The notes beneath the pieces are model-generated. The model worked only from the letters and a program-made list of their open reading frames with translations, was not told where the DNA came from and searched no databases. Positions 28,316 through 37,134 of a stretch of DNA of 64,000 nt are shown in pieces. How positions within the stretch are numbered: position 1 is the first letter of the stretch; every line of letters starts with the position of its first letter. The position numbers and the translations under genes are program-made. The stretch is from an uncultured Thermoguttaceae bacterium (GTDB lineage: Bacteria > Planctomycetota > Planctomycetia > Pirellulales > Thermoguttaceae), in the NCBI GenBank assembly GCA_937951625.1, contig CALFBP010000045.1, forward strand, positions 1 through 64,000, in the 5' to 3' direction.

Positions 28316-30451
28316 ATGGAAACCTTGGGGAAGGGATCCCAAATCAGGGAGGTCGAAGAGGCGATTGCACGCACGCGGCAGTGGCTCCTCAGCCAGCAAC
28401 ACGCCGAGGGCTATTGGGTCGCTGAGCTGGAAGGCGACTCGATTCTCCAGAGCGAGACGATCCTGCTCTTGGCGTTTCTTGACCACAATGATTCGGAGTT
28501 GATTCCGCGCCTTGCCCGGCGCTTGTTGGAGACGCAACTCGCGGACGGTGGCTGGGCCATGTATCCCGGCGGGGGCGTCGAGATCAGCGCCAGCGTGAAG
28601 GCGTATTTTGCCTTGAAACTCGCAGGCCACGACACGGACTCGGAACCGATGGTCCGTGCCCGGCGTGCGATCCTGGCCCACGGCGGGGCCGACGCCGTGA
28701 ATAGTTACACTCGGTTCTTTTTGGCCCTGCTCGGCCAGATTCCCTATTCCTGTTGTCCGGCGGTCCCGCCTGAAATCGTGCTCCTGCCGCGATGGTTCCC
28801 GGTGAATCTTTACGCCGTCAGTTCGTGGTCGCGGACGATCATCGTGCCGTTGTCGATCGTCTCCGCCTTGCAACCGGTGCGTCAGCTCGAGCCAGAGCGA
28901 GGGATTCGCGAGTTGTTTCTGAAAGACCCGCGGGATTGGCCGCCGCTGCGGTCGCCGGGGACGCGGAAGGCGAGCGAGGGTTGCCCTGAGGCCAGGGGCT
29001 CCGAAGCCCCGGCAGCGGACTCCCCTTCCCGCCAAGCCCGGCCTCCAGCGCCGCGCGAGCCGCTTCTCGGCTGGACTCGCTTCTTCCGCGTGGTCGACCA
29101 GGCGCTGAAATGGTATCAGCGGTCGCCCTGGCGGCCGACGCGTCGCCGCGCACTGCGTGCGGCCGAGCAGTGGATGTTGGCCAGGTTCGAGCGGAGTGAC
29201 GGTCTCGGCGCGATCTTTCCGCCGATCGTGTTCAGCCTCGCGGCGCTCCGCGCTATGGGCTATCCCGACGATGGTCCCGAAGTCCAATACTGCCTGCGAC
29301 AGTTGCATGATCTGGTGCTTGAGGATGCCGACTCCGGATCGGCCCGCGTGCAGCCCTGCAAGTCGCCGGTCTGGGACACGGCGATTACGGTTCGGGCGTT
29401 GGCGGCCGTGGAAGCGGACTTCGACGAACCAACCATGCAGCGGGCCGTGGAATGGCTCTTGGACCAACAAATCACGCGGCCCGGCGACTGGTGCGAAAAC
29501 GTGAACGCCGAACCGGGCGGTTGGTGCTTCGAGTTCCACAACGATTTCTACCCGGACGCGGACGACACGGCCATGGTGCTCATGGCCCTGGCCGAGGCCT
29601 TCCGGGTCGGCGGTGCGGCAAGGCCCGCCAACCCGAAAACCGAAGAGCTTCTAACCCGAGCCGCCGCGGCCATCGACCGGGGCATGAACTGGCTGGTGGC
29701 GATGCAGAACGACGACGGGGGCTGGGGCGCCTTCGATCGGAACAACGATCGCCAATTCCTCTGTCACGTGCCCTTCGCCGACCACAACGCGATGATCGAC
29801 CCGAGCACCCCCGACCTCACCGCCCGGGTCCTCGAAGCCCTCGGCAGGCTGGGCCGTCGGCTCGGGGATGCGGTGGTGGATCGCGCCGTGGCATATCTCC
29901 GCGAAGCTCAAGAGCCGGATGGAGCCTGGTTCGGACGCTGGGGAGTGAACTACATCTACGGCACGTGGCAATCCTTGGTGGGCCTGACTGCCGTCGGCGT
30001 GCCACGCGAGGATCCCGCCGTCCAAGCGGGCGCCCGCTGGCTGTTGGCCCATCAACAGCCGTGCGGGGCTTGGGGCGAATCGCCCGACACGTATGAGCAA
30101 CCGCAGCGCCGGGGTCAGGGACCGGCCACGCCGTCGCAGACCGCTTGGGCCGTGATGGGACTGCTCGCCGCCGGTTTAAGTGAGCATCCGGCCGTGGCGC
30201 GAGCCGTCCAATGGCTCGTTGACCAGCAGCGAATGAACGGAACGTGGAATGAACCGGAATTCACCGGTACGGGGTTCCCCTGCGTGTTCTACCTCCGCTA
30301 CCACTCTTACCCCATCTATTTTCCGTTGATGGCCTTGGGGCTGTGGAAGCAATCGCAGGCCGTAGCGGAAACAGCCAAGCAGTCTGCGGCTCGGGCGGTC
30401 GCCGAGCCCAGCGAAAGCGGTCCCGCGCGGCCAGCGGTGGAGGTCTGGTAA
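28316..30451 (+). CDS. shc: Squalene-hopene cyclase
   Basis: Cyclises squalene to hopene/hopanol at the inner membrane, the committed step of hopanoid synthesis. The 711-residue protein shows the catalytic DxDDTA motif (PDADDTAM, D414-D417) and several QW repeats (for example QQHAEGYWVAELEG, QLADGGWAMYPGG, QNDDGGWGAFDRNND, EPDGAWFGRWGVNYIYGTW). A Pro/Ala/Arg-rich stretch at residues ~209-249 appears as an insertion and looks disordered. ATG 28316 is preferred over an upstream TTG (28259) because AAAGGCG lies in front and the product starts like the family. It is followed 62 bases later by hpnH. Confidence 0.95.
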   Translation: METLGKGSQIREVEEAIARTRQWLLSQQHAEGYWVAELEGDSILQSETILLLAFLDHNDSELIPRLARRLLETQLADGGWAMYPGGGVEISASVKAYFALKLAGHDTDSEPMVRARRAILAHGGADAVNSYTRFFLALLGQIPYSCCPAVPPEIVLLPRWFPVNLYAVSSWSRTIIVPLSIVSALQPVRQLEPERGIRELFLKDPRDWPPLRSPGTRKASEGCPEARGSEAPAADSPSRQARPPAPREPLLGWTRFFRVVDQALKWYQRSPWRPTRRRALRAAEQWMLARFERSDGLGAIFPPIVFSLAALRAMGYPDDGPEVQYCLRQLHDLVLEDADSGSARVQPCKSPVWDTAITVRALAAVEADFDEPTMQRAVEWLLDQQITRPGDWCENVNAEPGGWCFEFHNDFYPDADDTAMVLMALAEAFRVGGAARPANPKTEELLTRAAAAIDRGMNWLVAMQNDDGGWGAFDRNNDRQFLCHVPFADHNAMIDPSTPDLTARVLEALGRLGRRLGDAVVDRAVAYLREAQEPDGAWFGRWGVNYIYGTWQSLVGLTAVGVPREDPAVQAGARWLLAHQQPCGAWGESPDTYEQPQRRGQGPATPSQTAWAVMGLLAAGLSEHPAVARAVQWLVDQQRMNGTWNEPEFTGTGFPCVFYLRYHSYPIYFPLMALGLWKQSQAVAETAKQSAARAVAEPSESGPARPAVEVW

Positions 30452-30513
30452 TTGGGCCTCGGCACGCACAAGGCCCGTGACCGCGTTCAACTCAACATCA
30501 GGCGGTGTCTTTT

Positions 30514-31530
30514 ATGCGATTTCCTCTCTCGCTCACCCGCTCCATGGCCACCTATCTGCTCAAGCAGCGACTGGCAGGTCGGGAGCGGTTCCCCTTGGTG
30601 CTGATGCTCGAACCGCTGTTTGCGTGCAATCTTCGGTGCGAAGGTTGTGGGCGTGTCCGCGAGTATGCCGACGCCGAGCGAGATCGACTGTCGATCGAGG
30701 AATGTTTGGCCGCGGTCGAGGAGTGCGGTGCGCCGGTGGTCAGCGTTTGCGGCGGCGAGCCGTTGCTTTATCCCGGTATCGAGGAGCTTATCGAACGTCT
30801 CTTGGCGCGACGCAAGCACGTCTATCTTTGCACCAACGGCCTGCTTTTGCAAAAGAAACTCCCTGGGCTGCGGCCGAGCAGCCGGTTGCTGATCAACGTC
30901 CACTTGGACGGCATGGAGGCGACCCACGATCGGCTGGCCGGTCGGCCCGGGGTTTTTCAGGAGGCGTTGGCCGGGATCCAGGCCGCGCGGCAGGCCGGGT
31001 TTCGGGTCTGCACCAACACCACCATCTACCGCCAAACAGATATGCACGAGATCGCCGTGCTCTTGGAGCTGCTCACCTGCCTGGGCGTGGACGGCTTCCT
31101 GCTTTCGCCTGCCTACGGCTACGAAGCGGTCCAGGTGTCCGATCCCGAGGCAGGACGCCTCTTCATGACCCGGCAGGAATGCCGCGCGAAGTTCCGCGAG
31201 GCCCGGCCGATCCTCGCCCGATTCCGACTGACCGCCTCGCCGATCTACCTGGATTTCCTTTGCGGCGAGCGGGAGTTGCCGTGCGCCGCCTGGGCCACTC
31301 CCACGCGAAACGTCCGCGGCTGGAAAGGCCCATGCTATCTGATCACCGACCGCCATTACGCGACCTACCAAGAGTTGATGGCGTCGACGCCGTGGGAAAA
31401 GCTCGGGCCGGGCAAGGACCCCCGCTGCGAACACTGCCTGGTCCACTGCGGCTTCGAGCCCGCGGCCGTGTTGGCGGCCAACCGCCGCGTGCGTGACGCC
31501 GTGGCCATGGCCCTTTGGCAGTTGACTTAA
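30514..31530 (+). CDS. hpnH: Adenosylhopane synthase HpnH (radical SAM)
   Basis: HpnH adds the 5'-deoxyadenosyl group to diploptene, giving adenosylhopane, the first step to C35 extended hopanoids. The 338-residue product has the radical-SAM cluster motif CNLRCEGC (Cx3Cx2C) following FPLVLMLEPLFA, a SAM-binding CGGEPLLY motif, and the family sequence NVHLDGMEATHDRLAGRPG. The C-terminal cysteine-bearing section (KDPRCEHCLVHCGFEPAAVL) is also typical. ATG 30514 has AGGCGG 8 bases upstream; a GTG three codons earlier is possible. It is directly downstream of shc, the expected pairing. Later hpn genes are absent from the window. Confidence 0.92.
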   Translation: MRFPLSLTRSMATYLLKQRLAGRERFPLVLMLEPLFACNLRCEGCGRVREYADAERDRLSIEECLAAVEECGAPVVSVCGGEPLLYPGIEELIERLLARRKHVYLCTNGLLLQKKLPGLRPSSRLLINVHLDGMEATHDRLAGRPGVFQEALAGIQAARQAGFRVCTNTTIYRQTDMHEIAVLLELLTCLGVDGFLLSPAYGYEAVQVSDPEAGRLFMTRQECRAKFREARPILARFRLTASPIYLDFLCGERELPCAAWATPTRNVRGWKGPCYLITDRHYATYQELMASTPWEKLGPGKDPRCEHCLVHCGFEPAAVLAANRRVRDAVAMALWQLT

Positions 31531-31627
31531 CCGCGACGCGCGGGCCATATACATTGGCCGCTAAGGCTCGCGCTTCATGGCCCGACGCAAAACCCCGGCA
31601 AGCCTTTCCCATCTTCAAGGAATCGCT

Positions 31628-32944
31628 TTACTGACAACGAATCCCGCTCTCGACCAATGGCAACAAGCGATCCACCGTGCGGTCGGTCGCGCCGAGTTGG
31701 GAGGCGACGAGGGCCCTCGCTCGCTCTCCCAAGGCAGCGGCGAACTCCGGTTCAGCAAGGCAGCGGCGTACAAACCCGGTCAGCTCCTCGGAGTTGCGCA
31801 CGACGATCGCTGCCCGATGGTCGAGCATCGTGGCCACGATGTCGCGGAAGTTCCACGTATTTGGGCCGAAACAGACGGCGGCGCCATAGGCGGCCGGCTC
31901 GATCATGTTCTGTCCGCCGCGGTTGCCGAAGCTGCCGCCGACAAAAGCGATGTGAGCCGTACCCCACCAGCCCCCCAACTCGCCGACCGTATCCACCAAC
32001 AGGATACGGCTGGCAGAGGATGCCTCCGGGGCGCCACCGTTCAAGCCTTTCTCCTCGAGCGTGGTTCGTCTCTGCCAAGGCAGGCCGGAATCATCGAGCA
32101 ATCGGGCGACGGATTCGAAGCGGTCGGGGTGGCGGGGCACCAGCACCAGTCGCAGCTTGGGCCATGTGTCCTTCAGGGCGCAGAACGCGGCCAAAGCGGC
32201 CTCTTCCTCGGGAGCTTGCGTGCTGCCGGCCAGGAATACGACATCGTCATCGGCGAATCGGGCCAGACGCCGCAAACGCTGGGTGGCCGGATTATTGCGG
32301 TCGGTTTGCGCGCCGTCGTACTTCATGGAGCCGGTCACCACCACCGTCTCCGGCCTGGCGCCCAGCGAGCGGAATCGCTCGGCGTACGTGTTGTCCTGGG
32401 CAGCAATCAGATCAATGTGCCTTAGAACCCGGCTTATCAGCGGTCGGATACGGCGGTACCCATGGAAGCTGCGTTCCCCCAAGCGTCCGTTGACCAGCGC
32501 GACCCGGGCCCCAGATTCCCCGGCCGCTCGAATCAGGTTCGGCCAAAGCTCGGTCTCGGCCAGCACCAGCAGTTGCGGCTGGATCCGCCGCATGGCGGTT
32601 CGCGCGGCCCAACTGAAATCCAGGGGGCAATAGAAGACCGTGTGCCCAGGGTATTTCTTCTTCGCCAGGGCCATGCCGGTCGCGGTGGTGGTCGAGATCA
32701 CGCATTCCCACTCCGGCCTGCGTCGAGTCAAGACCTGAAGCAAGGGGGCAAGCAGATTCAGTTCGCCGACGCTCACCGCGTGCAGCCAGATGCACGTTTG
32801 ATGCGAGGTGCGTCGCGGCACGATCCCTAGGAACTTGGCGGCGAATCCCTCGCGGTACTTGCCCTTGCGGATCGCCTGCCAGAGGAGCCACGGCAGGCTC
32901 AGTAGGATCAGGAGCACGTAGATGAGATTGAGCAGATAGGGCAC
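31628..32944 (-). CDS. waaA: 3-deoxy-D-manno-octulosonic acid transferase (WaaA/KdtA)
   Basis: Transfers Kdo from CMP-Kdo to a lipid A precursor at the inner face of the inner membrane; its presence implies an LPS-type outer membrane. The 438-residue protein has an N-terminal membrane anchor, the catalytic Glu in HAVSVGE (E61), the acceptor-side motif AETELWPNLIRAA, and the GT-B C-terminal half with VGGSFGNRGGQNMIEPAAYG. The start is GTG with AAAGGA upstream. It lies 135 bases downstream of secA on the same strand and converges with hpnH. Confidence 0.93.
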   Translation of the reverse strand: MPYLLNLIYVLLILLSLPWLLWQAIRKGKYREGFAAKFLGIVPRRTSHQTCIWLHAVSVGELNLLAPLLQVLTRRRPEWECVISTTTATGMALAKKKYPGHTVFYCPLDFSWAARTAMRRIQPQLLVLAETELWPNLIRAAGESGARVALVNGRLGERSFHGYRRIRPLISRVLRHIDLIAAQDNTYAERFRSLGARPETVVVTGSMKYDGAQTDRNNPATQRLRRLARFADDDVVFLAGSTQAPEEEAALAAFCALKDTWPKLRLVLVPRHPDRFESVARLLDDSGLPWQRRTTLEEKGLNGGAPEASSASRILLVDTVGELGGWWGTAHIAFVGGSFGNRGGQNMIEPAAYGAAVCFGPNTWNFRDIVATMLDHRAAIVVRNSEELTGFVRRCLAEPEFAAALGERARALVASQLGATDRTVDRLLPLVESGIRCQ

Positions 32945-33079
32945 TCGCGGAATCCTTTCCCGACCTCGAATTGTTCCCGCTGCCTCCGGCCCATCTTCAC
33001 CCTATGGAGTTGGCAAGTTTTTCCAGCCCGAGCGATAGCGAGTCCCGAAAAGCTTCGACGCCGCCGTCCTGCCTTCGGC

Positions 33080-36000
33080 TTATTTCCCTTTACCGCAGCA
33101 GTGTTTGTATTTCTTCCCGCTGCCGCAGGGGCAGGGATCGTTGCGGCCGACGCGTTCTTGACGGTTGCGGATAGGCTCGGGCTTGAGGTCGATCTGGGTG
33201 CCGTCGATGGCGGCCTGTTGCTGCTGGGCGATTTGGCTCGCCGAAGGGGCGGCCTCGTGCTTGGCCTCGGCCTCCTTCCACGTGGAGCCGATGAAGCCCT
33301 CGTCGAGCTGCTCGACCCGATAGATGAGGTCCGTCACCCGCTGCCCCACGCTGGCCCACATCGACTCGAAGGCCTTCATGCCCTCGCGCTTGTACTCGAC
33401 CTTGGGATCGACTTGAGCGTAACCCCGCAGGCCGATGCCAGATCGCAAGTGATCCATCACGAGCAGGTGGTCTTTCCAAGCGGAGTCCAGGATTTCGAGC
33501 AGCAGCGTGCGTTCCAGGCGACGCATTTCGGGCCGGAAGCGCTCGGCCAGGGCGTCGCTGACACGGTTTTGGATTTCCTCGGAGGAGAGGCGGTTCAGTT
33601 CCGCGGGGGGGAGTTGGAGATGGACGTTTTCCGCGAGCCACTGGGCCAACGACTCCAGTTCGCCGTTGCTGGTCGTGCGTCGTCCCAACACGGCGGCCAC
33701 GTAGCGTTGGGCCTCCTCGATCTTTTGCCTCGCGGCCAAGGTGGCGCGGCGGCTGTGTTCCCTCAGCAAGTCCTGGATTTCGTGCCTTTGCTTGTTGCGG
33801 AGGTCCTCGACGGACAATTCGACACCGAACCGTTCGCGGGCCCATTCCACAAGTTTTTCTCGATCGTAGCGCTTGTGGCCGGAGGCGTCTTTGGTCGTAA
33901 AGTGGTACAGCCCGGCCATGACCGGGAACACGATCTCTCTCTCCTGATAGGCCTCCTCTGCCCGCGCCCGAACCATCTGCTTCAAGGCCGCCGGTTCCAA
34001 ATCGCGGACTTCATCCATGTCGAGGGTGATGCCGAATTTGTGTTGGACCCAGGCGCATGCCGTGGCCAGACCGAAGTCGGGATCCAGCAGCCTTGCCCCT
34101 TCGGAGAGGTCGGTTTTCTGGATCGACTCGCGGGCCTTTTCGAGGAGGAATTCCGCGACACCCTCGCGGCCCAGACGCCGCAGGTCGCGGTCGCGGAGAC
34201 TGAGCCGCCAGCGGCTATTGGCGGCCTTGGCAAGGGCCTCCCAATTCCAGTCCTTGGGGTCTTCTTCGGAGGGGAGGTTTTCCTCGATCATTTCGAAGAC
34301 CTGGGTCTCGGCCGCGCGCTCGGCGGCGTCCCGGGCGTGAAGGTCCGCGGTGGGGAAATCCATGCCCCGGAACTCGCGGGGCTCGAACTCCACGCCAAGC
34401 TGTTTGCTCACCCATGCGCAGAAGGACTCGGTGCCGTAGTCCCGGTCCAGAAACTGATCCAGATGTCGGTCGATCTCGCCGTAGATCATCTGGAGGATGA
34501 GTTGTCGGCAGTCGGCGCCATTGAGGATCCGCTGGCGATAGCCGTAGACGCGCTTCCGCTGCTCGTCCATGACCTCGTCGTATTCCAATAGGTTCTTGCG
34601 GATCTCGAAGTTGCGTTCCTCGACTTTTTTCTGGGCCCCTTCGATGCGACGGGAGACCATGCGGCTCTCGATCGCCTCGCCTTCCGCCATGCCCAAGCGG
34701 GTGAGTACGTTCTTGACCCACTCGCCCGCGAAAATCCGCATCAAATCGTCTTCGAGGGAGAGATAGAAGCGGCTGCTGCCGGGGTCTCCCTGGCGACCGC
34801 ATCGCCCGCGAAGCTGCAAGTCGATGCGCCGCGCCTCGTGCCGTTCGCTGCCGATGATGTGCAGGCCTCCCATGGCCGCCACCTCGCGGCCCTCGGCCTT
34901 CATCTGTTCGCGCTGCTCGATCTGCTGGACGAGGGCATCCCACTCCGCGCGCGGGACATCGAGGCGGGTCGGATACTTCTCTTGAAGCATGGCCCAGGCC
35001 ATGGCCTCGGGGTTGCCGCCCAGGATGATGTCGGTCCCTCGTCCGGCCATGTTCGTGGCGATCGTCACCGCTCCTTTCCGTCCCGCCTGGGCGATGATCT
35101 CGGCCTCGCGTTGATGGTGCTTGGCGTTGAGCACTTGGTGGGGGATGCCTCGGCGTTCGAGCATGGAGGACAGCAATTCGCTCCGCTCGATGGAGACGGT
35201 GCCGACCAAAATCGGACGGCCCCGCCGCTGGATGGCGACGATGTCCTTGCGGGGGATCGACTCCTTGTGTTTTTCGTCGCGGGGTTGGAACTCGATCGCG
35301 TCGTCGGTCTCGCGGACGATCGTGCCCCACAGTTCGCGATTGCGATCCAGCACGAGCACGTCCCATTTGTGCATCCGCTCGATCTCGTCCACGATGGCGT
35401 TGTATTTCTCGCGCTCGGTACGGAAGATCACGTCGGGGTAGTTGATGCGACGGAGGGGCTTGTTCGTGGGAATGGCGATCACGTCGAGCTTGTAGATTTT
35501 CCAGAACTCGGCGGCCTCGGTCATGGCGGTGCCGGTCATGCCGCAGATTTTGTCGTAGAGCTTGAAATAGTTCTGGAGCGTGATCGTGGCCAGGGTCTGG
35601 TTCTCCTCCTTGATGGGGACGCCTTCCTTGGCCTCGACCGCCTGATGCAGCCCATCGCTCCAATGGCGGCCAGGCATCAACCGGCCGGTGAACTCGTCGA
35701 CGATCACCACCTCGCCTTCCTGGTTGACGATGTAGTTCACGTCGCGTTTGTAGAGGTGATGGGCCTTCAGGGCGTTGTCGATGAGGTGGGGCCATTCCAT
35801 GTTGCCGGCCGTGTAGAAGCTTTCCACCCCGGCCAATTCCTCGGCCTTGCGCACCCCCTCATCAGTCAGATGGGCGCTATGCTCCTTTTCGTTGACTTCG
35901 AAATGGACGCCCTTTTTCAACTGCCGGGCGATGCGGTCGGCGCGGCGGTAGCGGTCGATGTCGTCGTGGGCCGGCCCGGAAATGATGAGCGGCGTTCGGG

Positions 36001-36742
36001 CCTCGTCGATGAGGATGTTGTCCACCTCGTCGATGATGGCGTAGTGCAACGGACGTTGCACTTGTTGCCATTCCTTGGGAAAACGATCGTCGTTCCTCGC
36101 CGCCGGCCGCATGTTGTCGCGGAGATAGTCGAAACCGAACTCGTTGTTCGTGCCGTAGGTGATGTCGCAACCGTAGGCATGTTGCCGCTCGGCCGTCGAG
36201 GAGCTGTGTTGAATCACGCCGATCGAGAGGCCCAACGCCATGTAGAGCGGGCCCATCCACTCGCTGTCGCGTCGGGCGAGGTAATCGTTGACCGTCACCA
36301 CGTGGACGCCCTTGCCCTCCAGGGCGTTGAGATAGGCCGGCAAGGTGGCCACCAAGGTCTTGCCCTCGCCGGTGACCATCTCGGCGATGGCCCCGGAGTG
36401 CAACACCATGCCGCCCATCAGTTGCACGTCGAAGTGCCGCATCCCCAGCACCCGGCGGCTCGCCTCGCGGCACACGGCGAAGGCTTCGATGAGCAAATCG
36501 TCCAGCGTCTCGCCCGCCGCCAATCGCTTGCGGAACTTGTCGGTCTGTTCCCGCAGTTCCGCGTCGGTCATTTGCTGATAAATCGGTTCCCGCGCGTTGA
36601 TCGCCTCGACTTTCGGCTGCAACCTGCGGAGGTATCGCGCATTGGAGGAACCGAAGATGCTGGTCAGCCCTCGTTCTACACCTCGGGCCAGACCGCCGAA
36701 GACGGTGCTCAAGATATCCCAAATCCGCTCAAGAACGTCCAT
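33080..36742 (-). CDS. secA: Protein translocase ATPase SecA, enlarged form
   Basis: SecA is the motor that pushes preproteins through SecYEG. Clear motifs: MVTGEGKTL (Walker A, ~124-129), IIDEVDNILIDEART (DEAD-like box, ~236-250), GRLMPGRHWSDGLHQAVEAK, GRPILVGTVSIERSE, and NMAGRGTDIILGGNP with RGRCGRQGDPGSSRFYLSLE (motif VI). The C-terminus is a zinc-binding SEC-C motif (RNDPCPCGSGKKYKHCC; the last R of VGR precedes it). At 1220 residues it is about 300 longer than the E. coli protein. Extra sequence lies at ~457-506 (between the DEAD core and GRPILVGTV) and especially at ~770-1070, where a ~40-residue unit recurs five times within the helical wing/scaffold region. ATG at 36742. Confidence 0.97.
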   Translation of the reverse strand: MDVLERIWDILSTVFGGLARGVERGLTSIFGSSNARYLRRLQPKVEAINAREPIYQQMTDAELREQTDKFRKRLAAGETLDDLLIEAFAVCREASRRVLGMRHFDVQLMGGMVLHSGAIAEMVTGEGKTLVATLPAYLNALEGKGVHVVTVNDYLARRDSEWMGPLYMALGLSIGVIQHSSSTAERQHAYGCDITYGTNNEFGFDYLRDNMRPAARNDDRFPKEWQQVQRPLHYAIIDEVDNILIDEARTPLIISGPAHDDIDRYRRADRIARQLKKGVHFEVNEKEHSAHLTDEGVRKAEELAGVESFYTAGNMEWPHLIDNALKAHHLYKRDVNYIVNQEGEVVIVDEFTGRLMPGRHWSDGLHQAVEAKEGVPIKEENQTLATITLQNYFKLYDKICGMTGTAMTEAAEFWKIYKLDVIAIPTNKPLRRINYPDVIFRTEREKYNAIVDEIERMHKWDVLVLDRNRELWGTIVRETDDAIEFQPRDEKHKESIPRKDIVAIQRRGRPILVGTVSIERSELLSSMLERRGIPHQVLNAKHHQREAEIIAQAGRKGAVTIATNMAGRGTDIILGGNPEAMAWAMLQEKYPTRLDVPRAEWDALVQQIEQREQMKAEGREVAAMGGLHIIGSERHEARRIDLQLRGRCGRQGDPGSSRFYLSLEDDLMRIFAGEWVKNVLTRLGMAEGEAIESRMVSRRIEGAQKKVEERNFEIRKNLLEYDEVMDEQRKRVYGYRQRILNGADCRQLILQMIYGEIDRHLDQFLDRDYGTESFCAWVSKQLGVEFEPREFRGMDFPTADLHARDAAERAAETQVFEMIEENLPSEEDPKDWNWEALAKAANSRWRLSLRDRDLRRLGREGVAEFLLEKARESIQKTDLSEGARLLDPDFGLATACAWVQHKFGITLDMDEVRDLEPAALKQMVRARAEEAYQEREIVFPVMAGLYHFTTKDASGHKRYDREKLVEWARERFGVELSVEDLRNKQRHEIQDLLREHSRRATLAARQKIEEAQRYVAAVLGRRTTSNGELESLAQWLAENVHLQLPPAELNRLSSEEIQNRVSDALAERFRPEMRRLERTLLLEILDSAWKDHLLVMDHLRSGIGLRGYAQVDPKVEYKREGMKAFESMWASVGQRVTDLIYRVEQLDEGFIGSTWKEAEAKHEAAPSASQIAQQQQAAIDGTQIDLKPEPIRNRQERVGRNDPCPCGSGKKYKHCCGKGK

Positions 36743-37134
36743 GGTCGTCCGCCATTGGAATTGGCTTGGAAAGGCAAACCCCCTCGTGGCGAACCCAACG
36801 TGGGCCGCTCAAGACTCGGTTTCCTGGGCATAACATGTTCCAGCTAAAAAGCTTACAAATAGTACGGGGGATGGTCAAGCACGTCTGGCCATAGTCCACG
36901 TGACCCTACAGCTCGCCCCCTTTCGTAAAGGCGGCATTCCTATCGGTACCAAGGTCTCACGCTTCGACGGAAGCACCTTTTGCCCCCCCAGTGTTGTGGG
37001 TTACTTAGGCAACCAATCGTCGCCTCGCCCTATGAAAAACTGGCGCCCCGAACGGCGACTTTGCGTCTGTCAACTTGCTATGTCTCGGGTGCCAAATCAT
37101 AATCCTTTCGTGGCATTCCAAAGGAGTTCAGGCC
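36743..37134. other. Divergent intergenic region secA / NagX-like gene
   Basis: About 390 bases. Contains a candidate secA promoter (36850-36878) and the AAGGAG ribosome site of the plus-strand gene. No gene supported. Confidence 0.6.
36850..36878 (-). promoter_or_regulatory. Candidate secA promoter
   Basis: On the minus strand TTGACC, 17-base spacer, TAAGCT, about 108 bases before the secA start codon. The -35 is good and the -10 is weak. Confidence 0.35.

Noticed and set aside
30454-30476. GGGCCT/AGGCCC inverted repeat between shc and hpnH
   Set aside because: Only six base pairs, long loop and no T-run; not convincing as a terminator.
34838-36847. Plus-strand open frame (669 codons) opposite secA
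   Set aside because: Antisense shadow of secA with no ribosome site or domain.
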